Source of the DNA: Deinococcus sp.
GTDB lineage: Bacteria > Deinococcota > Deinococci > Deinococcales > Deinococcaceae
Assembly: GCA_030524065.1 (NCBI GenBank)
Contig: JAUNHF010000013.1
Location: forward strand, 1 to 17,187
Length of the DNA stretch: 17,187 nucleotides
Direction: 5' to 3'
Shown here: positions 1-6,325 of the stretch, in pieces
Numbering within the stretch: position 1 is the stretch's first letter
Layout: every line of letters starts with the position of its first letter
Notes under the pieces: model-generated
Databases searched by the model: none
What the model was told of the DNA's origin: nothing
The model's input: the letters and a program-made list of their open reading frames with translations, nothing else
Made by a program: the position numbers and the translations under genes

Positions 1-1
1 C

Positions 2-331
2 GAGGTCGCCCCCCGCGTCCACAACTCCGGGCACCTGACCCAGGACGGCGGCGGCCTCAGTCAGTTCGGGGCGCAGGTCCGGGCGGTGCTGGGCCTGCCG
101 CTCAGCGACTGGAAGCCGCTCCATCCCACCGCAATGGTGAACTGGGTCGGTGTAGAGGACGAAGCCGCGCAGCCCGACTGGGACGCCATAGATGCCCTGC
201 CCGGCACCCACATTCACCTGTACCACAAGGCGTGGCGCAGTGGCCGCAAGCTGGGGCACGTGAACCTGACCGCCCCCGACGCGGAAACACTGCGGGCGCG
301 GCTGGCGCAGTTGGAGGGGCTGATTCCCTGA
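2..331 (+). CDS. purK: 5-(carboxyamino)imidazole ribonucleotide synthase, C-terminal part
   Basis: Only the last 109 residues and the TGA stop are inside the window; the gene is cut by the left edge and reads in frame from base 2. PurK is the ATP-grasp enzyme that carboxylates AIR to N5-CAIR in purine synthesis in the cytosol. The visible part starts with EVAPRVHNSGHLTQDG, the conserved ATP-grasp block of PurK (E-x-A-P-R-x-H-N-S-G-H), and continues with SQFGAQVRAVLGLPL, which matches the family's SQFE...RAxxGLPLG segment. The end (HLYHKAWRSGRKLGHVNL) is the usual PurK C-terminal domain, with Y-x-K followed by R-K-x-G-H-V-N. purE often lies next to purK but would be outside the window. Confidence is high for the family; length and start cannot be judged. 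Confidence 0.93.
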   Translation, partial: EVAPRVHNSGHLTQDGGGLSQFGAQVRAVLGLPLSDWKPLHPTAMVNWVGVEDEAAQPDWDAIDALPGTHIHLYHKAWRSGRKLGHVNLTAPDAETLRARLAQLEGLIP

Positions 332-445
332 GTGCTTCCGCAGGGCGCAGAGCCTGAAGGGCTAAGGGTTGGGAGCCAAAGTGCATCTATCGGCCTGCCG
401 CTTGCTGCGGCGCACCCGGCCCGCCGGTTCCTGCTGGGATCAGGG

Positions 446-489
446 CTGCCGGTTGGAAAGTTGCCTCTCTGGCCGGCAGACACGAGGCA
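446..489 (+). other. Candidate interlocked hairpins (pseudoknot-like) in the purK-symporter gap
   Basis: In the 255-bp gap with no gene (332-586), CTGCCGG at 446-452 can pair with CCGGCAG at 473-479, and TGCCTC at 462-467 can pair with GAGGCA at 484-489. The second helix starts inside the loop of the first, so the two form an H-type pseudoknot or are mutually exclusive. No known riboswitch core was recognised. The candidate symporter promoter lies downstream (575-580), so the element is in that gene's leader only if another promoter exists upstream. Chance pairing in GC-rich DNA is a serious alternative. Confidence 0.25.
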
Positions 490-574
490 GGCAAAAACCT
501 TCTCCCGGTGATCAAATGTCATGCGGTGTTCGCTTTGTACGGACGGGCCTGATAGGCTAGCGGGCCAGATGCTT

Positions 575-580
575 TAAGCT
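575..580 (+). promoter_or_regulatory. -10-like TAAGCT setting a leaderless GTG start for the symporter
   Basis: TAAGCT is followed by 6 nt (GCACCT) and then GTG at 587. This matches the TANNNT-to-start spacing seen before most genes of this window. No Shine-Dalgarno sequence precedes either GTG 587 or the in-frame ATG at 596. No convincing -35 was seen. Confidence 0.45.
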
Positions 581-586
581 GCACCT

Positions 587-2062
587 GTGAAGTTTATGAG
601 TATTTTTTCCTTGCTGGGCGCGGCTGAGGCGCCCAAGCCGCTGTTTGACCAGTTTCTAGACTGGGGTAACGGCCTGCTGTGGGGCTCGGTGCTGATTTAT
701 CTGCTGGTGGGCGCAGGACTGTACTTTACCGTGCGGACCGGCGCCGCGCAGCTGCGCTTGCTGGGCCATGCCTGGCAAGTGGTGCTGGGCAGCCGGGACA
801 GCGGCCCCACCGCCGACGGCGGGCGCGGCGGCATCACTTCGTTTCAGGCGTTTGCTACGGGCCTTGCCAGCCGGGTCGGCACCGGCAACATCGCCGGGGT
901 CGCCATCGCCATTTCGCTGGGCGGTCCCGGCGCCGTGTTCTGGATGTGGATGACCGCGCTGGTGGGCATGAGCACCGCCCTGATTGAAGCCAGCCTGGCG
1001 CAGGCCTACAAGGTGCCCGACGAGGACCACGGTTTCCGGGGCGGTCCGGCCTACTACATCCGCCAGGGGCTGGGGCAGGGCTGGATGGGCAGCCTGTTCG
1101 CCGTATTCCTCATCATCGCCTTTGGGCTGGTGTTCAACGCAGTGCAGAGCAACTCCATCGTGGCTGCGCTGAGTGGCTACGGCGTGGGCGCCCTGCCGGT
1201 GGGGCTGGTGCTGGCGCTCCTGACCGCCCCGATTATCTTTGGGGGACTCAAGCGGGTCTCCAGGGTGGCCGAAGTGGTTGTGCCGGTGATGGCCGTGCTG
1301 TACCTGCTGATCGCCACTTACGTGATCCTGACCAACCTGGGCGAGCTGCCGGGGATGTTCGCTGGCATTTTCCAGGGTGCTTTTGGGCTGCAAGCGGCGG
1401 CGGGCGGCGTGGCCGGCGGCATTGCGGCGGCGCTGCTGAACGGCGTCAAGCGCGGCCTTTTCAGCAACGAGGCGGGCATGGGCTCGGCCCCCAATGCGGC
1501 GGCGGCGGCCAGCGTCAATCACCCGGTGCAGCAGGGGCTGGTGCAGATGCTGGGCGTGTTCGTGGATACCATCATGGTCTGTACGGCGACGGCGGCCATC
1601 ATTTTGCTCTCGGGTGTGAACTTGGGCGGCAAAGAAACCGGCGTGCAGCTGACCCAGGCGGCGCTGACCGAGCATGTGGGCGCCTGGGGCAACGACTTCC
1701 TGGCCGTGGCGATTTTCCTGTTCGCGTTTACCAGCATCATTGGCAACTACGCCTACGCCGAGAGCAACGTGCAGTACCTGAGCCGCAACCGCACGCTGCT
1801 GACACTGTTCCGGCTGCTGGTGCTGGGTATGGTGGTCTTCGGCGCGGTGCGTGATGTACCCACCGTCTGGAACATGGCCGACCTCAGCATGGGCCTGATG
1901 GCAATCACCAACCTGATCGCGCTGCTGCTGCTCAGCCCGGTGGCGCTCAGGCTGCTCAAGGACTACGACCGCCAGCGCCGCGCCGGGGCCGCCGAGCCGG
2001 TGTTTGACCGCCACGCCGACCCGGTGCTGGACAGCAACCTGCCCACCGAAGTCTGGAAGTAG
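587..2062 (+). CDS. Sodium:alanine/glycine symporter, AGCS family
   Basis: This 491-residue polytopic inner-membrane protein imports alanine or glycine together with Na+ (H+ in some members). Residues about 124-139 read GGPGAVFWMWMTALVG, a full match to the AGCS family signature. Other family blocks are RVGTGNIAGVAIA (about 95), LFSNEAGMGSAPNAAAA (about 290) and IIGNYAYAESN (about 383), the last two lining the substrate and sodium site. About ten or eleven hydrophobic segments and a polar C-terminal tail of about 35 residues are visible. GTG 587 was chosen because a -10-like box lies 6 nt upstream; ATG 596 is an in-frame alternative that would cost three residues. It is transcribed alone and ends in a strong hairpin. 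Substrate preference cannot be read from the sequence. Confidence 0.94.
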   Translation: MKFMSIFSLLGAAEAPKPLFDQFLDWGNGLLWGSVLIYLLVGAGLYFTVRTGAAQLRLLGHAWQVVLGSRDSGPTADGGRGGITSFQAFATGLASRVGTGNIAGVAIAISLGGPGAVFWMWMTALVGMSTALIEASLAQAYKVPDEDHGFRGGPAYYIRQGLGQGWMGSLFAVFLIIAFGLVFNAVQSNSIVAALSGYGVGALPVGLVLALLTAPIIFGGLKRVSRVAEVVVPVMAVLYLLIATYVILTNLGELPGMFAGIFQGAFGLQAAAGGVAGGIAAALLNGVKRGLFSNEAGMGSAPNAAAAASVNHPVQQGLVQMLGVFVDTIMVCTATAAIILLSGVNLGGKETGVQLTQAALTEHVGAWGNDFLAVAIFLFAFTSIIGNYAYAESNVQYLSRNRTLLTLFRLLVLGMVVFGAVRDVPTVWNMADLSMGLMAITNLIALLLLSPVALRLLKDYDRQRRAGAAEPVFDRHADPVLDSNLPTEVWK

Positions 2063-2080
2063 GCTCCCGTTTTTATCCAC

Positions 2081-2128
2081 GCAGGCAAGAGAGGGCAGCG
2101 TAGGTGCGGCCTGCCCTCTCTTGCCTGC
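2081..2128. terminator. Perfect 18-bp hairpin between convergent genes
   Basis: GCAGGCAAGAGAGGGCAG (2081-2098) and its exact reverse complement (2111-2128) enclose a 12-nt loop. On the plus strand the stem is followed by only three T residues; on the minus strand a run of five T-type bases (plus-strand TTTTTA is the wrong sense there) is absent. It lies 18 bp after the symporter stop and 2 bp from the stop codon of the minus-strand gene, so it probably ends transcripts from both sides. Confidence 0.75.
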
Positions 2129-2130
2129 TT

Positions 2131-2619
2131 TCACAGGGCAGAAGGCGGCCGGGTCTCTCCCCGGTGAGGTGGTTGCCAGAGCCAGGCACTCAGGCCGTGC
2201 TCGCCGCCCACCCAGCTTTGCCACAGCGGCACATTGCGGCGGATGGGTGGCGGTAGCCGGTGCGCTGTCAGCTGCCGCGCCCGCCAGTCGCTGCCCAGCG
2301 TGCGGACCACCCAGGCTTCGTGCTCCAGCAGATGTGGCCGGATACGCTGCACCCCTGCGGCGGTGGGATAGGGCTGGCCGCCCAGCACGAAGCGGTGGGG
2401 CCGGCGCTCGTAGCGCAGCTGGCCCTGCGGCAAGTCCAGCCACAGCCCCGATGAGTGCAGGGTCAGCCCACCGAGGGTGTACAGGCTGCTGCCCGGCAGA
2501 CCCGGCGGGCGGGTGCGCCGGAAGCCGCGCCGCGTCAGCTGCCCTTCGCGGGCGTCTAGGCCCAACAGCCAGAACTGAACCGGCAGGGGAGAACGGGTCA
2601 GGATAACAAAACGCGCCAT
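2131..2619 (-). CDS. Hypothetical protein, 162 aa
   Basis: I do not recognise this family. The open frame extends upstream, but the start at ATG 2619 (MARFVILTRSPLPVQFWLLG) is favoured because a promoter with TATCAT 8 nt before the ATG lies directly upstream. The product is rich in Arg, Leu, Pro and Trp, with no signal peptide, membrane helix or cysteine. It looks like a small soluble, mostly beta protein, with repeated short strands such as LYTLGGLTLHSSGLWLDL, and a Pro/Arg-rich C-terminus (about 130-162). It may be a lineage-restricted protein. Its start region carries an AT-rich palindrome, so expression is probably controlled by a repressor rather than constitutive. Its stop abuts the shared hairpin at 2081-2128. 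Confidence 0.6.
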   Translation of the reverse strand: MARFVILTRSPLPVQFWLLGLDAREGQLTRRGFRRTRPPGLPGSSLYTLGGLTLHSSGLWLDLPQGQLRYERRPHRFVLGGQPYPTAAGVQRIRPHLLEHEAWVVRTLGSDWRARQLTAHRLPPPIRRNVPLWQSWVGGEHGLSAWLWQPPHRGETRPPSAL

Positions 2620-2624
2620 AGTGA

Positions 2625-2648
2625 TAAATGATAATCGGTTATTATTTA
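2625..2648. promoter_or_regulatory. AT-rich palindrome, operator-like, overlapping spacer and -10
   Basis: Half-sites TAAATGATAATC (2625-2636) and GGTTATTATTTA (2637-2648) are inverted copies with 10 of 12 positions paired. In otherwise GC-rich DNA this 24-bp block is almost pure A/T. It covers the -10 and most of the spacer, the classical position for a repressor. The TGATAA/TTATTA core resembles Fur-superfamily sites (Fur, Zur, Mur), but the regulator is an inference. Confidence 0.55.
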
Positions 2649-2657
2649 ATGATGCAA
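2628..2657 (-). promoter_or_regulatory. Promoter of the 162-aa gene (TTGCAT - 18 bp - TATCAT)
   Basis: On the minus strand, -35 TTGCAT (2657-2652), an 18-bp spacer and -10 TATCAT (2633-2628) are followed by 8 nt and the ATG at 2619. This is the best two-part promoter in the window and implies a leaderless or nearly leaderless mRNA. Confidence 0.6.
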
Positions 2658-2687
2658 GTGGCAGGCCTTCCTTTTCCGCCGCACGGT

Positions 2688-3377
2688 TCAGGCGTCGTCC
2701 CAGTCCCAGTCGCGCCAGTCGCTGGGCTGGGCGTCGCTGCCGCCTGATCGCCCGCTGCCGGGGGTGGCCTGCTCCCCCGCCCGCTTTCCCTTCAGCTTGA
2801 GGTCGGGGTGCGGATACCATTCGTACACCCCCGCCAGCGCCAGGTGTAGGCGGCGGAGCAGCGCGGCGCGCAGGGCTTTCTCCTCGGCTTCCTTGAGGCC
2901 GCCCAGCTCGTGGGCCAGGGCTTCCAGCGTGCGCTCCAGCTGCGGGAGGTACGGCTCGCGGGCTTTCCTGACTGCTCCTCTGCGGATTTCCAGTTGCTGT
3001 ACGCGGGGCGCATAGCTTTCGGCGGCCTCCGCCAGCAGCAGCGCCCGCTCACGCTCGCGGCGTTCCCGCGCGGCCTGGCGCTTCTCGCGGGCGTCCTCGG
3101 CTTTCATGCGGGCGATCAGGAACTCCTCGTCTCCTTCGGCGGCCTCAACCCGCTCCTCGCGGTACAGCTTGACCGGGGGCAGGCGCCGGCGGCCCATCTT
3201 CAGGCCATTGGGCCGCTCCGAGTCGTGCTGGCCCAGATACCGCTCAATCAGCCGGGCCGTCCAGCCACGTTCCTTGAGATCGTGGGTCGCCAGAAACCCG
3301 CTGGGCGTCTCTACCGTCTCGCGGGTGCGGTGGAGCTGGACGGTGCTGGGTTTGGCAGGGCTGGAACGGCGGGCCAT
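2688..3377 (-). CDS. Charged coiled-coil protein with small N-terminal GWT...RVEAAE module, 229 aa
   Basis: The function is not recognised. Residues about 28-80 form a compact module (FLATHDLKERGWTARLIERYLG, with the stretch broken here as GWT-ARLIERYLG, then PVKLYREERVEAAE) resembling a small helical DNA-binding-like domain found N-terminally in assorted bacterial proteins. I cannot name it with certainty. Residues about 84-185 are strongly charged Glu/Arg/Ala helix, probably coiled coil. The tail (about 195-229) is low-complexity and ends with Trp/Asp repeats (DWRDWDWDD). The start at ATG 3377 is fixed by TACATT 6 nt upstream; the longer open frame upstream overlaps the divergent xseB promoter. 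It is divergent from xseB and lies 68 bp upstream of the 162-aa gene on the same strand, which has its own promoter. Confidence 0.62.
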   Translation of the reverse strand: MARRSSPAKPSTVQLHRTRETVETPSGFLATHDLKERGWTARLIERYLGQHDSERPNGLKMGRRRLPPVKLYREERVEAAEGDEEFLIARMKAEDAREKRQAARERRERERALLLAEAAESYAPRVQQLEIRRGAVRKAREPYLPQLERTLEALAHELGGLKEAEEKALRAALLRRLHLALAGVYEWYPHPDLKLKGKRAGEQATPGSGRSGGSDAQPSDWRDWDWDDA

Positions 3378-3383
3378 GGTCCT

Positions 3384-3389
3384 AATGTA
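3384..3389 (-). promoter_or_regulatory. -10-like TACATT before the 229-aa gene
   Basis: On the minus strand TACATT is followed by AGGACC (6 nt) and ATG 3377. AGGA might act as a weak ribosome site but lies only 2 nt from the ATG, too close for normal use, so a leaderless start is preferred. Confidence 0.5.
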
Positions 3390-3470
3390 AAGGAGCGCCG
3401 CTGGCCCGGGGCACGCCCCACCCGCACAAAAGCGGCGGATGGGCGCCGCGCTGGGGTGTCGGCCAGCCTC

Positions 3471-3476
3471 TACACT
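3471..3476 (+). promoter_or_regulatory. -10-like TACACT before xseB
   Basis: TACACT is followed by 7 nt (GAAGCCT) and ATG 3484. There is no Shine-Dalgarno sequence. It supports ATG 3484 over the upstream in-frame ATG at 3439. Confidence 0.55.
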
Positions 3477-3483
3477 GAAGCCT

Positions 3484-3732
3484 ATGCCCAGAGCCAAAGC
3501 GGCCCAGCAGCCCACCTACCGCGAAGCCTACGCCACCCTTAGCCGCATTGTGACCGAACTGGAAAGTGGCGACACCGATCTGGACCGGGTGCTGCCGCTG
3601 CTGGAAGAGGCCCGCGCCGCCTATGAGGTGTGCCAGGGCCGGATTGCCGCTGTGGCGCAGGCGGTGGGCAGTGCCGAATGGCTGGAAGAAAGTCCAGATG
3701 AGGAGAGCGCTGCCGGAGAAGAGGAAGAGTAG
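3484..3732 (+). CDS. xseB: Exodeoxyribonuclease VII small subunit
   Basis: An 82-residue protein of normal XseB length. Exonuclease VII degrades single-stranded DNA from both ends; several XseB helices pack on each XseA catalytic subunit. The family core is visible at about residues 12-60: YREAYATLSRIVTELESG, then DLDRVLPLLEEARAAYEVCQ, matching the F-E-x-x-x-x-x-L-E-x-I-V-x-x-L-E-x-G...L-x-x-x-L-x-x-Y-E-E-G pattern of two antiparallel helices. The C-terminus is acidic (EEEE). The start at 3484 is chosen from the -10-like TACACT 7 nt upstream; 3439 would add an unrelated 15-residue leader. xseA is not in this window, and the next gene (plsC) has its own promoter-like box. Confidence 0.88.
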   Translation: MPRAKAAQQPTYREAYATLSRIVTELESGDTDLDRVLPLLEEARAAYEVCQGRIAAVAQAVGSAEWLEESPDEESAAGEEEE

Positions 3733-3792
3733 GCCCGCGCCGGGCGGCTTGGGCCGCGTTCCGGCCTTCTGCGGCCTGGTGCGCCCTGGGGG

Positions 3793-3798
3793 TATGCT
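3793..3798 (+). promoter_or_regulatory. -10-like TATGCT before plsC
   Basis: TATGCT plus 7 nt (GGGCCTC) precedes ATG 3806. A 6-bp GC hairpin (GGCCGC 3752-3757 / GCGGCC 3771-3776) lies between xseB and this box and may separate the two transcripts weakly. Confidence 0.6.
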
Positions 3799-3805
3799 GG
3801 GCCTC

Positions 3806-4438
3806 ATGTCAGACGCTACGCCGCAGCCCGCCCAGACGCCTGTGGCGGAGCAGACCCCCGTGGTGGACCCTACCGTGTACAGCCTGGTCCTTCAGGCCAC
3901 CTACCTGCCGATTTTGCTGGGCGGCGGGCACCTGGAAGTGCACGGGCGTGAACACATCCCGCCCGCCGGCACCCCGCTGATTCTGGCGGCCAACCACCGC
4001 CACGGCCTGGACCCTTTCGTACTGGCGCGGGCGCTGCCGCCCCAGTCGGAGCGCCGGGTGCAGTTTATGGCCAAGCGCGAGCTGTTTGTGCCGGGCCTGG
4101 GAACCCTGCTGCGCCGGGGCGGCAGTTTCCCGGTAGACCGCGACAGCCAGGACGTGGCTTCAGTGCGCACAGCCCTGCGGGTCTTGCAGGCGGGCGGCAC
4201 CCTGGGCATCTTCCCAGAGGGCAGCCGCTCGGGTGGGCAAATGCACGGCGGCGTGGCGCTGCTGGCGCTCAAGGGCCGCGCTCCGGTCGTCCCGGCCGGC
4301 ATCTGGCACGAGGGGCCGCGCTGGGTGCTGCGCCTGGGCGAGCCGCTGCTGCCGGCGCGTGGTGCCAAAGCCCTGCTGGCCGAGCTGGAACGTGAGATTA
4401 CCCGGCTGTCTCAGCCGCTCGGCCAAGTATGGGGCTGA
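3806..4438 (+). CDS. 1-acylglycerol-3-phosphate acyltransferase family protein (PlsC-like)
   Basis: This 210-residue protein is a typical small PlsC-fold acyltransferase, likely acylating lysophosphatidic acid or a related lipid at the cytoplasmic membrane face. Motif I is NHRHGLDPF (H64 and D69, the HX4D catalytic pair). Motif II is GGSFPVDR (about 105-112), and motif III is FPEGSRS (136-142), which binds the phosphate. A hydrophobic stretch near residues 24-40 could anchor it. ATG 3806 is chosen from TATGCT 7 nt upstream; the open frame reading back to 3566 only shadows xseB. The last 10 bases overlap the start of the FecCD permease gene, so translation of the two is probably coupled. A second, distant PlsC-like gene sits at 7795-8421. 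The exact acyl acceptor is not known. Confidence 0.88.
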   Translation: MSDATPQPAQTPVAEQTPVVDPTVYSLVLQATYLPILLGGGHLEVHGREHIPPAGTPLILAANHRHGLDPFVLARALPPQSERRVQFMAKRELFVPGLGTLLRRGGSFPVDRDSQDVASVRTALRVLQAGGTLGIFPEGSRSGGQMHGGVALLALKGRAPVVPAGIWHEGPRWVLRLGEPLLPARGAKALLAELEREITRLSQPLGQVWG

Positions 4439-5412
4439 AATCCGGTGGTCTGGCCCTGCTCTTTACGCTGGTGCTGCTGCTGCTTGGGGCGGCGGTGCTG
4501 GGCGTGGCAGTGGGCAGCGTGCCGATTCCCCCGGCCGAGGTGCTGGACACGGTGCTGCGCGGCCTGAGCGGGAGCCTGCGCGAAGAAGACGTGATCATCT
4601 GGGACATCCGGCTGCCCCGCGTGGTGATGGCGCTGCTGGTGGGGGCCTGCCTTTCGGTGTGTGGCGGGGCGTTTCAGGGCGTGTTCCGCAACCCGCTGGC
4701 CGACCCGTACCTGCTGGGCGTCGCCAGTGGGGCGGCGGTGGGGGCCACGGCGGGGCTGCTGCTGGACCTGCCACGCGGCCTGATTCCACTGCTGGCGATG
4801 CTGACGGCGCTGGGCGCGGTGGCGGTCACGCTGCTGCTGGGGCGCTCAGGCCGGCGCTACCCGCCCACCCGGCTGATTCTGGCCGGCGTGGTGGTGGGCA
4901 GCTTTCTGAGTGCCGTGACCACGTTTCTGATCATGCGCGGCGAGGACCGCGCACGCGAGGTGCTGGCCTACACGCTGGGTGACCTCAGCTTTGCCAGCTG
5001 GGCAGACATCGGACAGGTGCTGCCCTACGCGGCCGTGGGCTGCGGCGTCCTGCTGGCGCTGGGCCGGGCGCTGGACCTGCTGCAACTGGGTGACCTGACC
5101 GCGTCCAGCCTGGGCCTGCCGGTCGAAAAGCTGCGGCTGCTCGTGATCGTGGCCGCCAGCCTGGCAACGGCGGCGGCGGTGTCATACACGGGGATCATCG
5201 GGTTTGTGGGCTTGATCGTGCCGCATACAGTGCGCCTGATCTGGGGCCCCAGCTACCGCACCCTGCTGCCGATTTCGGCGCTGGCGGGCGGACTGTTGCT
5301 GGTCCTGGCCGACCTGCTGGCCCGCACCACCCCGCTATACCAGGTGGGCATCGTGACCACGCTGCTGGGGGGGCCGTTTTTCCTGTACCTGCTGCGGCGG
5401 GTGCGAGTATGA
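4429..5412 (+). CDS. FecCD/BtuC-type ABC transporter permease
   Basis: A 327-residue inner-membrane permease of the iron-siderophore/heme/cobalamin importer type. After a first membrane helix (about 8-30), the segment DIRLPRVVMALLVGACLS (about 59-76) and GAFQGVFRNPLADPYLLGVASGA (broken as GAFQGVFRNPLA-DPYLLG) match the invariant FecCD blocks. Around ten membrane helices can be counted. The stretch GIIGFVGLIVPHTVRLIWG (about 254-272) is the conserved cytoplasmic coupling region that meets the ATPase. The gene starts inside plsC (10-nt overlap) and overlaps the ATPase gene by 4 nt (ATGA), so the three form one translation-coupled operon. No periplasmic binding protein is visible. The substrate (ferric chelate, heme or corrinoid) cannot be decided from this gene. 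Confidence 0.9.
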   Translation: MGLKSGGLALLFTLVLLLLGAAVLGVAVGSVPIPPAEVLDTVLRGLSGSLREEDVIIWDIRLPRVVMALLVGACLSVCGGAFQGVFRNPLADPYLLGVASGAAVGATAGLLLDLPRGLIPLLAMLTALGAVAVTLLLGRSGRRYPPTRLILAGVVVGSFLSAVTTFLIMRGEDRAREVLAYTLGDLSFASWADIGQVLPYAAVGCGVLLALGRALDLLQLGDLTASSLGLPVEKLRLLVIVAASLATAAAVSYTGIIGFVGLIVPHTVRLIWGPSYRTLLPISALAGGLLLVLADLLARTTPLYQVGIVTTLLGGPFFLYLLRRVRV

Positions 5413-6191
5413 GCCACACCTTTACCGCGCAGGGCCTAAATGCATATGCCGGTGACGTTCACGCGGTGCAGGACGTTTCGGTGACATTCGCGGCGGGGCA
5501 GCTCAGCGCGGTGATCGGTCCCAACGGGGCAGGCAAATCCACCCTGCTGCGCGCCATGCTGGGCCTCACCCCGCCACGCAGCGGCGCGGTAGAACTGCTG
5601 GGTCAACCGCTGGCCGCCTGGCCGCGCACCGAGCGGGCGCGGCAGCTGGCCTACCTGGCCCAGACCGAGGGCCTGCCGCCCGACGCCCGCGTGCGCGACG
5701 TGGTGGCGCTGGGGCGCGGCGCGGGCGAGTGGAAATGGGGGCTCTTCCCGCTCCAGCCCTGGTCCGAGGAGGACGAAGCCGCCGTGCTGGACGCCCTGAC
5801 CCGCACCGACACCCTGGCATTTGCCGAGCGCCGGGTCAGCGAGCTGTCGGGCGGCGAAGCGCAGCGGGTGGCCCTGGCCCGCGCCCTGGCCGCCCGGCCC
5901 CACTTTCTGATTCTGGATGAACCCACCAACCATCTGGACCTCGCCTACGCGCTGGACGTGATGCGCTACCTGCGTGCCGAAGTGGAACGCGGCATTGGCG
6001 TGATTGCCGTGCTGCACGACCTGAATCTGGCCGCCCGCGCCGACCAGCTGGTGCTGCTGCACGGGGGCCGGGTGTTGGCCGCCGGCACGCCGGCGCAGGT
6101 GCTGACCCCGCAGAACATTCGGACCGCTTACGGCGTGCAGGTCGAGGTGGTGCAGGCCGCTGGCCGCCCGGTGCTGGTGCCGCTGGAGTAG
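5409..6191 (+). CDS. ABC transporter ATP-binding protein (FecE/HmuV/BtuD type)
   Basis: A 260-residue cytoplasmic ATPase that powers the permease encoded just upstream (4-nt ATGA overlap). All nucleotide-binding elements are intact: Walker A GPNGAGKST (37-45), Q-loop Gln85, signature LSGGE (146-150), Walker B LILDE (167-171) with the D-loop NHLD following, and switch histidine H203 in VLHDLNLAAR. The C-terminal segment (AGTPAQVLTPQNIRTAYGVQ) is typical of FecE/HmuV ATPases. The operon lacks a substrate-binding protein. The neighbouring [2Fe-2S] ferredoxin resembles proteins found in some cobalamin clusters, which mildly favours a corrinoid or iron role; this is inference. Only a short GC hairpin (6196-6209, 5-bp stem, no T tract) follows the stop. 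Confidence 0.92.
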   Translation: MSHTFTAQGLNAYAGDVHAVQDVSVTFAAGQLSAVIGPNGAGKSTLLRAMLGLTPPRSGAVELLGQPLAAWPRTERARQLAYLAQTEGLPPDARVRDVVALGRGAGEWKWGLFPLQPWSEEDEAAVLDALTRTDTLAFAERRVSELSGGEAQRVALARALAARPHFLILDEPTNHLDLAYALDVMRYLRAEVERGIGVIAVLHDLNLAARADQLVLLHGGRVLAAGTPAQVLTPQNIRTAYGVQVEVVQAAGRPVLVPLE

Positions 6192-6312
6192 GGCTGCGCC
6201 GGCGGGCGCTCTGCACCGTCGCGGCAGGATGGGGGCTGAGGAATGGAGGATAGGCAAAGCACTTTTGGGTCCGCTGCCCGCGTGTACCGCCCCTTCCTTC
6301 TTTTCCATCCGC

Positions 6313-6318
6313 TACCCT
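6313..6318 (+). promoter_or_regulatory. -10-like TACCCT before the ferredoxin gene
   Basis: TACCCT plus 7 nt (GAACCCC) precedes ATG 6326. It fits the leaderless spacing but is a GC-rich variant of the hexamer, so it is a weaker call. Confidence 0.45.
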
Positions 6319-6325
6319 GAACCCC

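Noticed and set aside
332..586. Glycine riboswitch or T-box before the symporter
   Set aside because: A GGCAAAAA stretch at about 491 looked suggestive, but the rest of the glycine aptamer consensus and the T-box AGGGTGGAACC motif are absent.
656..2443. 595-codon open frame on the minus strand
   Set aside because: It runs antisense through the AGCS symporter, is a low-complexity His/Gln/Arg/Ala/Gly mix, and the plus frame has strong family motifs. Long antisense frames are common in such GC-rich DNA.
3752..3776. Terminator between xseB and plsC
   Set aside because: The GGCCGC/GCGGCC pairing is only 6 bp with a 13-nt loop and no T tract, so it is not listed as a terminator.
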